Shown: in pieces, positions 35,578 to 42,449 of the stretch | How the letters are laid out: each line of letters begins with the position of its first letter | How positions within the stretch are numbered: position 1 is the stretch's first letter | From: DASSBR01 sp035701285 | GTDB lineage: Bacteria > Pseudomonadota > Gammaproteobacteria > Natronospirales > DASSBR01 | DNA length: 62,826 nucleotides | NCBI GenBank assembly: GCA_035701285.1 | Contig: DASSNT010000022.1 | Location: forward strand, 1-62,826 | Direction: 5' to 3' | Position numbers and translations under genes: made by a program | The notes under the pieces: generated by a model | Told to the model about the DNA's origin: nothing | Database searches by the model: none | The model's input: only the letters and a program-made list of their open reading frames with translations

Positions 35578-36225
35578 TCACACCCAGAACGCGACGCTCG
35601 TCATCACCCGCGACGCGAACCGCATCACCCGCTGCACAGGGCGCGGTAACTTCCGTCCGCCCGCCTGCGTGGCCGCATGCCCGTGACGTACCTCGTCGGC
35701 CTGCATCGTTTCGATCACGCGCCGGCTGCGCGCGTCGTCCGCCGGCAGCCGCTGCAGATGGCCGGCCAGATGCTGCTCCACCTGGCGTTCGGTCTCGGCG
35801 ACGAAGCCGAGGCTGTATCGGTCGCCGGCGATCCCTGCAAGCGCGCCGATGGCGAACGAGCCCAGGTACCAGAACCCGTCGAGGCGACTGCGCCGGCTGT
35901 CAAGTTCGTCGAGGCGCCGGGCGCACCAGGCCAGGTGGTCCTGTTCTTCTTCGGCCGCATCCATCATCCGCTCGCGCACGCGCCGCGTCGGCGTGACCGC
36001 GGCCTGCCCGCGATACAGCGCCTGTGCCGAGACCTCGCCGGCATGATTGACGCGCATCAGGCGCCCCGCGAGGCGGCGCGAGCCTTCGGTCAGCATCGGG
36101 TCGTCCAGCACGGCCGCGGGGTACTCGCGGCGCGCCGTGGCGGACTTGCCGAGGATGGTGCGCGCGGCGTGGTCGAATTCGATCAACGCCCGGTCGAGCG
36201 GGGTGTAGCGGCGCTGCTTTTCCAT
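35578..36225 (-). CDS. coq7: 2-polyprenyl-3-methyl-6-methoxy-1,4-benzoquinone monooxygenase (Coq7)
   Basis: Membrane-associated di-iron hydroxylase of ubiquinone synthesis that inserts the C6 hydroxyl. 215 residues. The three iron-ligand motifs are present: VNHAGEVSAQALY, EEEQDHLAW, and DEVRHGHAA near the C-terminus. It implies aerobic ubiquinone-based respiration. The upstream region (36226-36660) is non-coding. Confidence 0.95.
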   Translation of the reverse strand: MEKQRRYTPLDRALIEFDHAARTILGKSATARREYPAAVLDDPMLTEGSRRLAGRLMRVNHAGEVSAQALYRGQAAVTPTRRVRERMMDAAEEEQDHLAWCARRLDELDSRRSRLDGFWYLGSFAIGALAGIAGDRYSLGFVAETERQVEQHLAGHLQRLPADDARSRRVIETMQADEVRHGHAATQAGGRKLPRPVQRVMRFASRVMTSVAFWV

Positions 36226-36660
36226 TATGCGGCCTATTATCGCAACTGCGCAGTGGCAATCGCCACCCGGCGGTTACCCGCAGGGATGATGAAGCAACAC
36301 CGTTTGTCGGAGTGGCCTGAACGGCGGTCCTTATTGTGCCGCCAAAGTGGCCATTCGGGTATTGATATCGGTGACGCGGCGTGCAAAATTCCCGCCTGAG
36401 CCGTCGCCGCGACCGCTGGCGACACTCAGGCAACACAGTTGGCGTAAGCAGTAATGCGCGACCGTGCCAGCCTCGGCCACGGGAAAACCCTGGCGTTATG
36501 TTCATTGTAAGAAATGTTTTGCAACGTGATGTTTTTTCAATGATTTAAGGGTGGATACGCGGCAGTATTTGCGTATACTATCACCTCACCAGTTCCAGTT
36601 CGGGCTCGCAGGGAAGGCGACCCGGGGTTTATCTATCGAACAGAGTATCAGGGAGGCGAC
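36226..36660. other. 435-base intergenic region between coq7 and the first DUF481 gene
   Basis: Divergent promoter region. No conserved gene is seen; short frames here lack family similarity. A TATACT -10-like hexamer is present at 36574-36579 for the DUF481 gene, with no good -35. The region includes an AT-richer stretch at 36500-36560, in contrast to the surrounding GC-rich sequence. Confidence 0.6.
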
Positions 36661-37443
36661 TTGATATCGCGCAAGTGGATCATCGTGCTGTTGTTGGGTT
36701 TCGCGGGCGCGGCCAATGCGGGCTCGATGTGGGACACGATGGGGCTGCCGTCGGCTATCGCGGGCGACGGGCCGCCGGCCGGCATTCTGTCCCCGAATGC
36801 GAAGCAGGGCTTCGGCGGCTCGGTGGCGCTGGGCTTTATCGGGACCAGCGGCAATACCAACACCAGCAGCTTCGACACGAGTCTCAACGTCAGCTATACC
36901 GACCATCACTGGTTTCACGACGCGGCGTTCAACGCCCAGCGGGTTTCGTCCGAAGGCGAGACGACCGTCAACCGGCTCGACTTCGACGGCCAGAGCAACT
37001 ACCTCTTCAACGAGCACAACTACATCTTCGGCCACGCCTCGTACGAGCGTAACGACTTCGGCGGGTTCCAGCGGCGTACGTCGGAGGCCATTGGTTACGG
37101 CCGCCGCGTTCTCGGCGACGGCGATCAGACGCTGGATTTCGAGGCCGGCATCGGCGGCCGGCAGATCGTCCAGCAGGACGGCACCGAGAAGAACGCTGCC
37201 ATCCTGCGCATCGGCGGCAAGTACGAGTGGCAGTTCAGTGAGAACGGCTCGTTCGGCCAGGCCGTGGCGATCGAAAAGGGCACGGACAATACCTATACCG
37301 AGTCCATTACCAGTCTGCGGGCCAACCTGATGTCAGCCCTCGCGGTGATCGTCTCTTACACGATCAAGCACAACAGCGAGGTGCCGGAGGGCATCGCCAA
37401 CACGGACACCTATACGACTGTCTCGCTCCAGTACAGCTTTTAG
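36661..37443 (+). CDS. DUF481 outer-membrane barrel protein, copy 1
   Basis: 260 residues with a signal peptide (WIIVLLLGFAGAANA) and a beta-barrel DUF481 domain (about 40-260), related to YdiY 'salt-induced outer-membrane protein'. It starts with TTG after GGGAGG; no in-frame ATG precedes the signal peptide. The barrel begins GFGGSVALGFIGTSGNTNTS and ends in SLQYSF with terminal Phe, an outer-membrane sorting signal. A paralogue lies 71 nt downstream. Confidence 0.88.
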   Translation: MISRKWIIVLLLGFAGAANAGSMWDTMGLPSAIAGDGPPAGILSPNAKQGFGGSVALGFIGTSGNTNTSSFDTSLNVSYTDHHWFHDAAFNAQRVSSEGETTVNRLDFDGQSNYLFNEHNYIFGHASYERNDFGGFQRRTSEAIGYGRRVLGDGDQTLDFEAGIGGRQIVQQDGTEKNAAILRIGGKYEWQFSENGSFGQAVAIEKGTDNTYTESITSLRANLMSALAVIVSYTIKHNSEVPEGIANTDTYTTVSLQYSF

Positions 37444-37514
37444 CGACTCCTGCTGCGCGGTATCATGTGCCGCTACCGCAATAACAATCGAACAAAACGC
37501 ACAAGGAGCGTGAA

Positions 37515-38288
37515 GTGAACAAGTTCAGATTTCTGCCGTTGATTCTGCTCGCGGCGGTCGCCTCGGCGGCGGCCGACCCATCCGGCGCCGAGCTGGACAC
37601 GATTGCCGGCTCGGAGGCGCCGGGCGAGTACGATCAGGGCTTCTCCGGCAGCGTGTCGCTCGGCTATACCGCCACCGGCGGCAACACCGAAACCAGCAGC
37701 CTCGACGCCCGTGCTGGGATCGCTTACGGGGCCGGTCAGTGGTATCACGTGGGCTCGATCGAGAAGATCCGAGCCACTGAAGGCGACCGTGTGACGGCCA
37801 GCAGCGCCCAGGCAGAGGCGCAAAGCGACTACCTTTTCACGCCGAATAACTACGGCTTTGCCCACCTGGGCTACGCGAGCGACGAGTTCGGCGGTATCGA
37901 GCGGCGCATGTCCGAAACCGTTGGCTATGGTCGGCGGCTGCTGCACACGCCTGCGATGACCTGGTCTGCGCAGATTGGTGTCGGTGCCCGGCAGGAGGAC
38001 GTTCGGCTGACGACCACCGGCGGTACGTACAGCCGCAACTCGGCGATTGTGCAGCTCGGTTCAACCTTCTCCTGGCAGTTTTCCGAGAACAGCAGCTTCG
38101 GCGAGGGCGTCGTCGTCGAACGTGGCAGCGACAGCACGCGTATCGAGTCCGCGACAACGCTGACGGTCAAGATGATGAATGACTTGTCGCTGGTGCTGGC
38201 GTACACCATCAAGCACAATACCGAGGTGCCGCCACCGGCCGAAAACACCGATACTTATACGTCGGTTTCGATTCAGTACACGTTCTGA
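37515..38288 (+). CDS. DUF481 outer-membrane barrel protein, copy 2
   Basis: 257 residues with a signal peptide (FLPLILLAAVASAAA) and a DUF481 barrel starting GFSGSVSLGYTATGGNTETS and ending SIQYTF. It is a diverged duplicate of the gene before it. The GTG start at 37515 (AGGAGCGTGAA) is supported by the upstream AAGGAG. The stop TGA shares one base with the ATG of the [2Fe-2S] gene (TGATG). Confidence 0.88.
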   Translation: MNKFRFLPLILLAAVASAAADPSGAELDTIAGSEAPGEYDQGFSGSVSLGYTATGGNTETSSLDARAGIAYGAGQWYHVGSIEKIRATEGDRVTASSAQAEAQSDYLFTPNNYGFAHLGYASDEFGGIERRMSETVGYGRRLLHTPAMTWSAQIGVGARQEDVRLTTTGGTYSRNSAIVQLGSTFSWQFSENSSFGEGVVVERGSDSTRIESATTLTVKMMNDLSLVLAYTIKHNTEVPPPAENTDTYTSVSIQYTF

Positions 38289-38593
38289 TGTATTACAAAC
38301 ACCACGTTTTCTTCTGCACCAACCAGCGCAACGACGGTTCGCCTTGCTGCCAGAACCACGACGCCGAGCGCATGCGCAAGCACGCCAAGGCGCGGGTCAA
38401 GAAGCTCGGCCTGACCGGTGCGGGCGGTGTGCGCGTCAACAAGGCGGGCTGCATGGACCGATGCGACGAGGGCCCGGCCGTGGTCATCTACCCGGAAGGC
38501 ACCTGGTATACCTACGCGGACGAAGACGACGTCAACGAGATCGTCGACCAGCACCTGGTGCACGGCCGCGTCGTCGAGCGTTTATTGATGTAA
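38288..38593 (+). CDS. Thioredoxin-like [2Fe-2S] ferredoxin
   Basis: 101-residue cytoplasmic protein of the (2Fe-2S) ferredoxin-domain family with a thioredoxin fold; cysteines 10, 20 or 21, 55 and 59 (KAGCMDRCDEGP) match the ligand pattern C-x10/11-C...C-x3-C. It is an electron carrier for an unknown partner. It overlaps the DUF481 gene by one base but is probably unrelated in function; rplM follows after 89 nt. Confidence 0.88.
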   Translation: MYYKHHVFFCTNQRNDGSPCCQNHDAERMRKHAKARVKKLGLTGAGGVRVNKAGCMDRCDEGPAVVIYPEGTWYTYADEDDVNEIVDQHLVHGRVVERLLM

Positions 38594-38682
38594 ACCACAT
38601 AAAGCATATATAGCATTTCTGTTGAAATACGCCAGCGCCTCAGGTAATATTTCCGCCTTTTCGATCTCTCGGAGCGAGAGCC

Positions 38683-39111
38683 ATGACCACCTTTTCAGCG
38701 AAACCGGAAGCGGTGAAGCGCGACTGGTACGTCGTCGACGCTGCCGGCAAGACGCTGGGCCGCCTGTCCACCGAAATTGCGCGCCGTCTGCGCGGCAAGC
38801 ACAAGCCCGTATACACGCCGCATGTCGACACCGGTGACTACATTGTCGTGGTCAATGCCGAGAAAGTGCATGTCACCGGCAACAAGCGCACCGACAAGAT
38901 GTACTACCATCACACCGGCTACATCGGCCACATGAAGTCGATCTCGCTGGAGAAGCAGCTCGCGAAGGCGCCCGAGCGCGTTATCGAAGACGCCGTGCGC
39001 GGCATGCTGCCGAAGAATCCGCTGGGCCGGGCGATGTTCAAGAAGCTCAAGGTGTACGCCGGCGGCGAACACAAGCACACGGCGCAGCAACCGCAAACTC
39101 TGGAAATCTAG
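38683..39111 (+). CDS. rplM: 50S ribosomal protein L13
   Basis: 142-residue ribosomal protein, full length. KRDWYVVDAAGKTLGRLSTE and GMLPKNPLGRAMFKKLKVY are diagnostic. It is normally followed at once by rpsI; here the stop codon is the edge of a 261-bp inverted-repeat element. Confidence 0.98.
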   Translation: MTTFSAKPEAVKRDWYVVDAAGKTLGRLSTEIARRLRGKHKPVYTPHVDTGDYIVVVNAEKVHVTGNKRTDKMYYHHTGYIGHMKSISLEKQLAKAPERVIEDAVRGMLPKNPLGRAMFKKLKVYAGGEHKHTAQQPQTLEI

Positions 39112-39371
39112 TGGTCCTTCAAGGCGATATTGTCGGCTTCAGCGCCCCGGACAGTCGTCCGGGCAAGGCGCCGGGCCGAAGGCGTAGCCTCCTACGACGA
39201 GGACCGGCAACGCCGCACGGGCGGCTGTCCGGGGCGCCCGAAGGGAGATCGCCTGCCGGCCCCTGGCCGCGTTGCGGCAACTTAACATGGGTGACCATGC
39301 CTGCGTCACCGCGCCTTGCCAGGAACCGGCAGGCGAACTCTGAATCCGACAATATCACCTTGAAGGACCAC
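39111..39371. mobile_element. 261-bp inverted-repeat element, copy 1 (MITE-like), between rplM and rpsI
   Basis: 32-bp terminal inverted repeats at 39111-39142 and 39340-39371 (GTGGTCCTTCAAGG..., two mismatches). Inside are two hairpin arms: 39142-39154 with 39225-39237 (13 bp perfect) and 39250-39266 with 39319-39335 (17 bp, two mismatches). No gene inside. The same layout with different arm sequences is at 61432. No target duplication longer than a few bases is obvious. Confidence 0.85.
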
Positions 39372-39374
39372 TGA
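39362..39374 (+). promoter_or_regulatory. rpsI ribosome-binding site supplied by the inserted element
   Basis: GAAGGA at 39362-39367, part of the right terminal repeat, lies 7 nt before the rpsI ATG at 39375, a good Shine-Dalgarno position. The element therefore provides the initiation context for S9. Confidence 0.6.
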
Positions 39375-39773
39375 ATGGCTATCGAAACCAACGCCCACTA
39401 CGGCACCGGCCGCCGCAAGACCTCGGTCGCGCGCGTTTTTCTTCGCTCCGGCAAGGGTGACATCACCGTCAACACCAAGCCGCTGGACGAATACTTCGGC
39501 CGCGAGACCTCGCGCATGATCGTGCGCCAGCCGCTCGAAGTCGTCGATATGCTGAAGAATTTCGACGTGACGGTCACGGTGACCGGCGGCGGCAACACCG
39601 GCCAGGCCGGCGCGATCCGCCACGGCCTGACCCGCGCGTTGATGGCGTACGACGAAGTCCATCGCCCGGCGCTGCGCAAAGCCGGCTTCGTGACCCGCGA
39701 CGACCGCGAGGTTGAGCGCAAGAAGGTCGGCCTCCACAAGGCCCGCCGCGCACCGCAGTACTCGAAGCGCTAA
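39375..39773 (+). CDS. rpsI: 30S ribosomal protein S9
   Basis: 132 residues; GTGRRKTSVARVFL at the start and RAPQYSKR at the C-terminus (the SKR tail reaches the P-site tRNA) are typical. In most bacteria rplM and rpsI are co-transcribed with a short gap; here they are 263 nt apart. Confidence 0.98.
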   Translation: MAIETNAHYGTGRRKTSVARVFLRSGKGDITVNTKPLDEYFGRETSRMIVRQPLEVVDMLKNFDVTVTVTGGGNTGQAGAIRHGLTRALMAYDEVHRPALRKAGFVTRDDREVERKKVGLHKARRAPQYSKR

Positions 39774-39785
39774 TATCTTCGCTGT

Positions 39786-39820
39786 TCCCTCTCCCTTCGG
39801 GAGAGGGTCAGGGTGAGGGG
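39786..39820. repeat. CCCTCTCCC/GGGAGAGGG palindromic repeat after rpsI
   Basis: CCCTCTCCCTTCGGGAGAGGG then TCAGGGTGAGGGG, matching the repeat in the trpD tail at 32851. Confidence 0.65.
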
Positions 39821-39841
39821 TTATAAGAAGCGATCCAGTTT

Positions 39842-39991
39842 TGGGGGATCGTCTAGCGGTAGGACTACGGACTCTGACTCCGTCGACCCAGGTTCGACAA
39901 AATCGCCGGGAGCGATTTTGAACAGCGGCTTAGCCGCTGGCCCCGAAGGGGTGCCGGGCAGGAGAGCCCGGCATAATCCTGGTCCCCCTCG
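39842..39991 (+). tRNA. tRNA-Gln(CUG), copy 1, with 78-nt insert in the T-loop
   Basis: The 5' part (TGGGGGA acceptor strand, D-arm, anticodon loop CTCTGAC with anticodon CTG, T-stem CCAGG) is intact to TTCGA at 39893-39897. Bases 39898-39975 are foreign and form three hairpins, after which ATCCTGGTCCCCC resumes the T-stem and acceptor. The 3' end reads CTCG, without the A of the first pair, the G73 or the CCA. It is probably a pseudo-tRNA, unless the insert is removed. Confidence 0.75.
39898..39975. repeat. T-loop insert 1: three-hairpin structured cassette
   Basis: AAAATCGC-CGGGA-GCGATTTT, CAGCGGC-TTA-GCCGCTG, then CCCCGAAGGGG and TGCCGGGC-AGGAGA-GCCCGGCA. The second copy at 40104 differs at few sites, including T-A to C-G at the base of the last stem, a compensatory change. 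Confidence 0.75.
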
Positions 39992-40047
39992 TTTGAAGTG
40001 TCTGGCCGGGGCCATTAAAATCACGGCAACTTAACGATCCGATTTAC

Positions 40048-40196
40048 TGGGGGATCGTCTAGCGGTAGGACTACGGACTCTGACTCCGTCAACCCAGGTT
40101 CGACAAAATCGCCGGGAGCGATTTTGAACAGCGGCTTGCCGCTGGCCCCGAAGGGGCGCCGGGCAGGACAGCCCGGCGTAATCCTGGTCCCCCTCG
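40048..40196 (+). tRNA. tRNA-Gln(CUG), copy 2, with 77-nt insert in the T-loop
   Basis: Same organisation as copy 1: 5' part 40048-40103, insert 40104-40180, then ATCCTGGTCCCCC and CTCG without CCA. The anticodon stem is the same as in the intact copy (GTCAACC), whereas copy 1 has GTCGACC. Probably non-functional as read. Confidence 0.75.
40104..40180. repeat. T-loop insert 2: three-hairpin structured cassette
   Basis: Same hairpins as insert 1, with CAGCGGC-TT-GCCGCTG and CGCCGGGC-AGGACA-GCCCGGCG. The tandem period of the array is 205-206 bases (39842, 40048, 40253). Confidence 0.75.
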
Positions 40197-40252
40197 TTTG
40201 AAGTGCCTTGCCGGGGCCATTAAAATCACGGCAACTTAACGATCCGATTTAC

Positions 40253-40326
40253 TGGGGGATCGTCTAGCGGTAGGACTACGGACTCTGACTCCGTCAACCC
40301 AGGTTCGAATCCTGGTCCCCCAGCCA
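40253..40326 (+). tRNA. tRNA-Gln(CUG), intact copy
   Basis: 74 nt with encoded CCA. Acceptor TGGGGGA/TCCCCCA, anticodon loop CTCTGAC (anticodon CTG, reading CAG), T-stem CCAGG/CCTGG with loop TTCGAAT, discriminator G. It is the third unit of the array and the only one likely to be functional. Terminator-like hairpin follows. Confidence 0.97.
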
Positions 40327-40333
40327 ATAAAAA

Positions 40334-40357
40334 AGCCCGCTGATAGCGGGCTTTTTT
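40334..40357. terminator. Bidirectional terminator between tRNA-Gln and pepQ
   Basis: AGCCCGC-TGATA-GCGGGCT with A-run before and TTTTTT after. It serves the plus-strand tRNA array and, in reverse, the minus-strand pepQ, whose stop is at 40375. Confidence 0.92.
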
Positions 40358-40374
40358 ATTGGCTGAGGCAAAAG

Positions 40375-41703
40375 TCACCCAACAGCCGCGAACGCATCCC
40401 GAGTCAAATTCTCCGGCGCATCGCCCGTCACCACCACGTTATCCTCAATCCGAATCCCGCCATATCGCCGGAACTCATTGACCTTCGCCCAGTTCACGTG
40501 CCTGCCATGCTCGCCGCGTTCCAGCTTGTCGAGCAGCGGCGCGATGAAATAAAGCCCCGGTTCAACCGTCAGCACCTGGCGCGGCTCGAGCGTGCGCGTC
40601 AGGCGCAGAAAAGGATGTCCCTCCGGCCGCGGAATGGTTTCGCCGCGATGGTCGCGCTGAAAGCCCCCGACGTCATGAACCTGCAAGCCAAGGAAGTGGC
40701 CGAGGCCGTGCGGCAGAAATGTACTTGAGATGCCCGCCTCGACAATCGCGTCGGGCTCCAGGCGGACAAAATCGAAGTCGCTCAGCAACTGCGCGATCCG
40801 CCGATGCGCTTCCAGGTGCAGGTCCGGATAAGCCGCACCGGGCCGCACTGCCTTCGCCAGCGCCTGCTGCGCCTCATCGAGTGCAGCGATCAGGTCGCCG
40901 AACTCGTCGTCAGCCGCCGAATACGTGCGCGTAATATCGGACGCATACCCGTTGGCCGTGGCGCCCGAATCGATCAGGAATGAATGGCGCGAGGCCGGCG
41001 GGTCGCGGTCAAAGAGCTGATAATGCAGCGTCGACGCATGGTCGTTCAGGGCAATGATGGCGCTGTACGGCAGTTCTTCCTGGGTGTGGCGGGTCGCCCG
41101 CAGAAATTCGAGCAGGATCTCGAACTCGCTGGCGCCATCCCGGAATGCTGCTGCCGCGGCAAGATGACCCAGAGCGCCGCAGCGGTTGGCTGCGCGCAGG
41201 CACGCGAGTTCATAATCCGTCTTGTAAGCGCGCTCATAATGCAGGTAATGCAACAGGTAGCCAGGATTCGGCGTGCCGAAGTCCCAGTCCGCAAAACGTC
41301 CTTCCCATTCACCGAGGAAGGCGGTGCGCAATCCCGATTTTTCCAGGTGCGGCCGGCTCTCTTCCGCGCTGGCGATGAAGCGGATGTCGAACTGCTCGGT
41401 CCAGTATTCGCCGGGCGATTCCGGCGGCTTGTGCCAGAAGTCTTCCGGCCGGTGAAACAGCAGAACCGGCGTTTTGCCGCTTTCGTAAATAATGAAGCAG
41501 TAGGGGTTGTCGACAACCGGCACCCAGGTGTTGAAGTGCGGATTGACCTTGAAGTGCGCCTCGCGGTCGTCGAGAAAATGCTCACGCACGCCGCCCGAAT
41601 ATATGATGACCCGGTCGTAGCCGGTCTCCGCCAGCGCGTGGTCGAACCGCTTGCGAACAGTTTCGATATGCGCGGGATAGGTACTGACAAATTCGCCGGT
41701 CAT
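40375..41703 (-). CDS. pepQ: Xaa-Pro dipeptidase PepQ
   Basis: Cytoplasmic metallopeptidase (M24B) cleaving X-Pro dipeptides; some members also hydrolyse organophosphate esters. 442 residues, same as the enterobacterial enzyme. Metal ligands are in DSGATANGYASDITRTYS (two Asp), GHFLGLQVHDVGG (His), TVEPGLYF (Glu) and GGIRIEDNV (Glu). Divergent from the SIMPL gene, 38 nt away. Confidence 0.96.
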   Translation of the reverse strand: MTGEFVSTYPAHIETVRKRFDHALAETGYDRVIIYSGGVREHFLDDREAHFKVNPHFNTWVPVVDNPYCFIIYESGKTPVLLFHRPEDFWHKPPESPGEYWTEQFDIRFIASAEESRPHLEKSGLRTAFLGEWEGRFADWDFGTPNPGYLLHYLHYERAYKTDYELACLRAANRCGALGHLAAAAAFRDGASEFEILLEFLRATRHTQEELPYSAIIALNDHASTLHYQLFDRDPPASRHSFLIDSGATANGYASDITRTYSAADDEFGDLIAALDEAQQALAKAVRPGAAYPDLHLEAHRRIAQLLSDFDFVRLEPDAIVEAGISSTFLPHGLGHFLGLQVHDVGGFQRDHRGETIPRPEGHPFLRLTRTLEPRQVLTVEPGLYFIAPLLDKLERGEHGRHVNWAKVNEFRRYGGIRIEDNVVVTGDAPENLTRDAFAAVG

Positions 41704-41741
41704 ACGCTACCTTGAAGATTAGAGAGAACTGGAGTCGAAAA

Positions 41742-42449
41742 ATGAAAATTATCTTAACATGCTGTCTGGCGCTGCTCTCGTTCCCGCTGCTCGCCGGCAG
41801 CTTGCCCGACCAGCCGCACATTTCCGTCTCCGGGCAGGGGATTGTGCGTGTAGTGCCCGACATGCTGACCGTCCGGCTGTCGGTTCAGAAGCTCGGACAG
41901 GATATCGCAGCCGCAAAGCAGGTCGTCGACCGCCGTACCGCCGAGGCCATAGAAGTCGCCCGCCGGGTGGGTATTGAGCGGCGTGACATCACCTCGACGC
42001 AAATCTTCATTTCCCCGCGCTATCGGTACCATGACGACGAGCGGCAGCTGCTGGGTTACGACGTTCGCCGCCAGGTGACGCTGACGTTACGCGACCTCGA
42101 CCAGTATGAGCCGCTGCTGGCGGGGCTGGTGAAGGCGGGGGTCAATGGCATCGACGGGATCTCCACGCGTTACAGCGATCCGGCCGCGCTGCGCGACCAG
42201 GCGTTTGCGAAAGCGGTCGACGATGCGCAAGCGAAGGCGGCGCGCCTCGCGCGGGCATTCCACGCCCGCCTGGGCAAGATCTATTCGATCGTCGAGCAGT
42301 CCTCGCCCGAGCCGCGGCCGGTAATGCACGCCCAGGCGCGGTTCGCGGCCCCGGCCGAATCATCCGCCTTTGAACCCGGCACGATTGACGTCGAGGCGCG
42401 TATCCAGGCGGTCTTTCTGCTGAAGCCCGGCGCGCCGGTCGATGAGTGA
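41742..42449 (+). CDS. SIMPL domain protein (DUF541), secreted or periplasmic
   Basis: 235 residues from ATG 41742 with a signal peptide (IILTCCLALLSFPLLAG) and a SIMPL/DUF541 domain (about 25-225), beginning ISVSGQGIVRVVPDMLTVRL. Family members (such as YggE/BP26) are periplasmic or outer-membrane-associated oligomers of uncertain role, linked to oxidative stress. The start follows GGAG; the frame is open from 41712 but the signal peptide starts here. The stop overlaps kup by 8 nt. Confidence 0.9.
   Translation: MKIILTCCLALLSFPLLAGSLPDQPHISVSGQGIVRVVPDMLTVRLSVQKLGQDIAAAKQVVDRRTAEAIEVARRVGIERRDITSTQIFISPRYRYHDDERQLLGYDVRRQVTLTLRDLDQYEPLLAGLVKAGVNGIDGISTRYSDPAALRDQAFAKAVDDAQAKAARLARAFHARLGKIYSIVEQSSPEPRPVMHAQARFAAPAESSAFEPGTIDVEARIQAVFLLKPGAPVDE

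Noticed and set aside
39113..39374. Small protein encoded within the rplM-rpsI gap
   Set aside because: Open frames exist on both strands but they span the inverted-repeat element and end in its terminal repeats, with no similarity to known families.
39898..39975. Group I intron in tRNA-Gln
   Set aside because: Too short (78 nt), no P/Q/R/S core, and it lies in the T-loop rather than the anticodon loop.
39842..40326. CRISPR array
   Set aside because: The regular period (205 nt) comes from tRNA copies; there are no short repeats with unique spacers and no cas genes.
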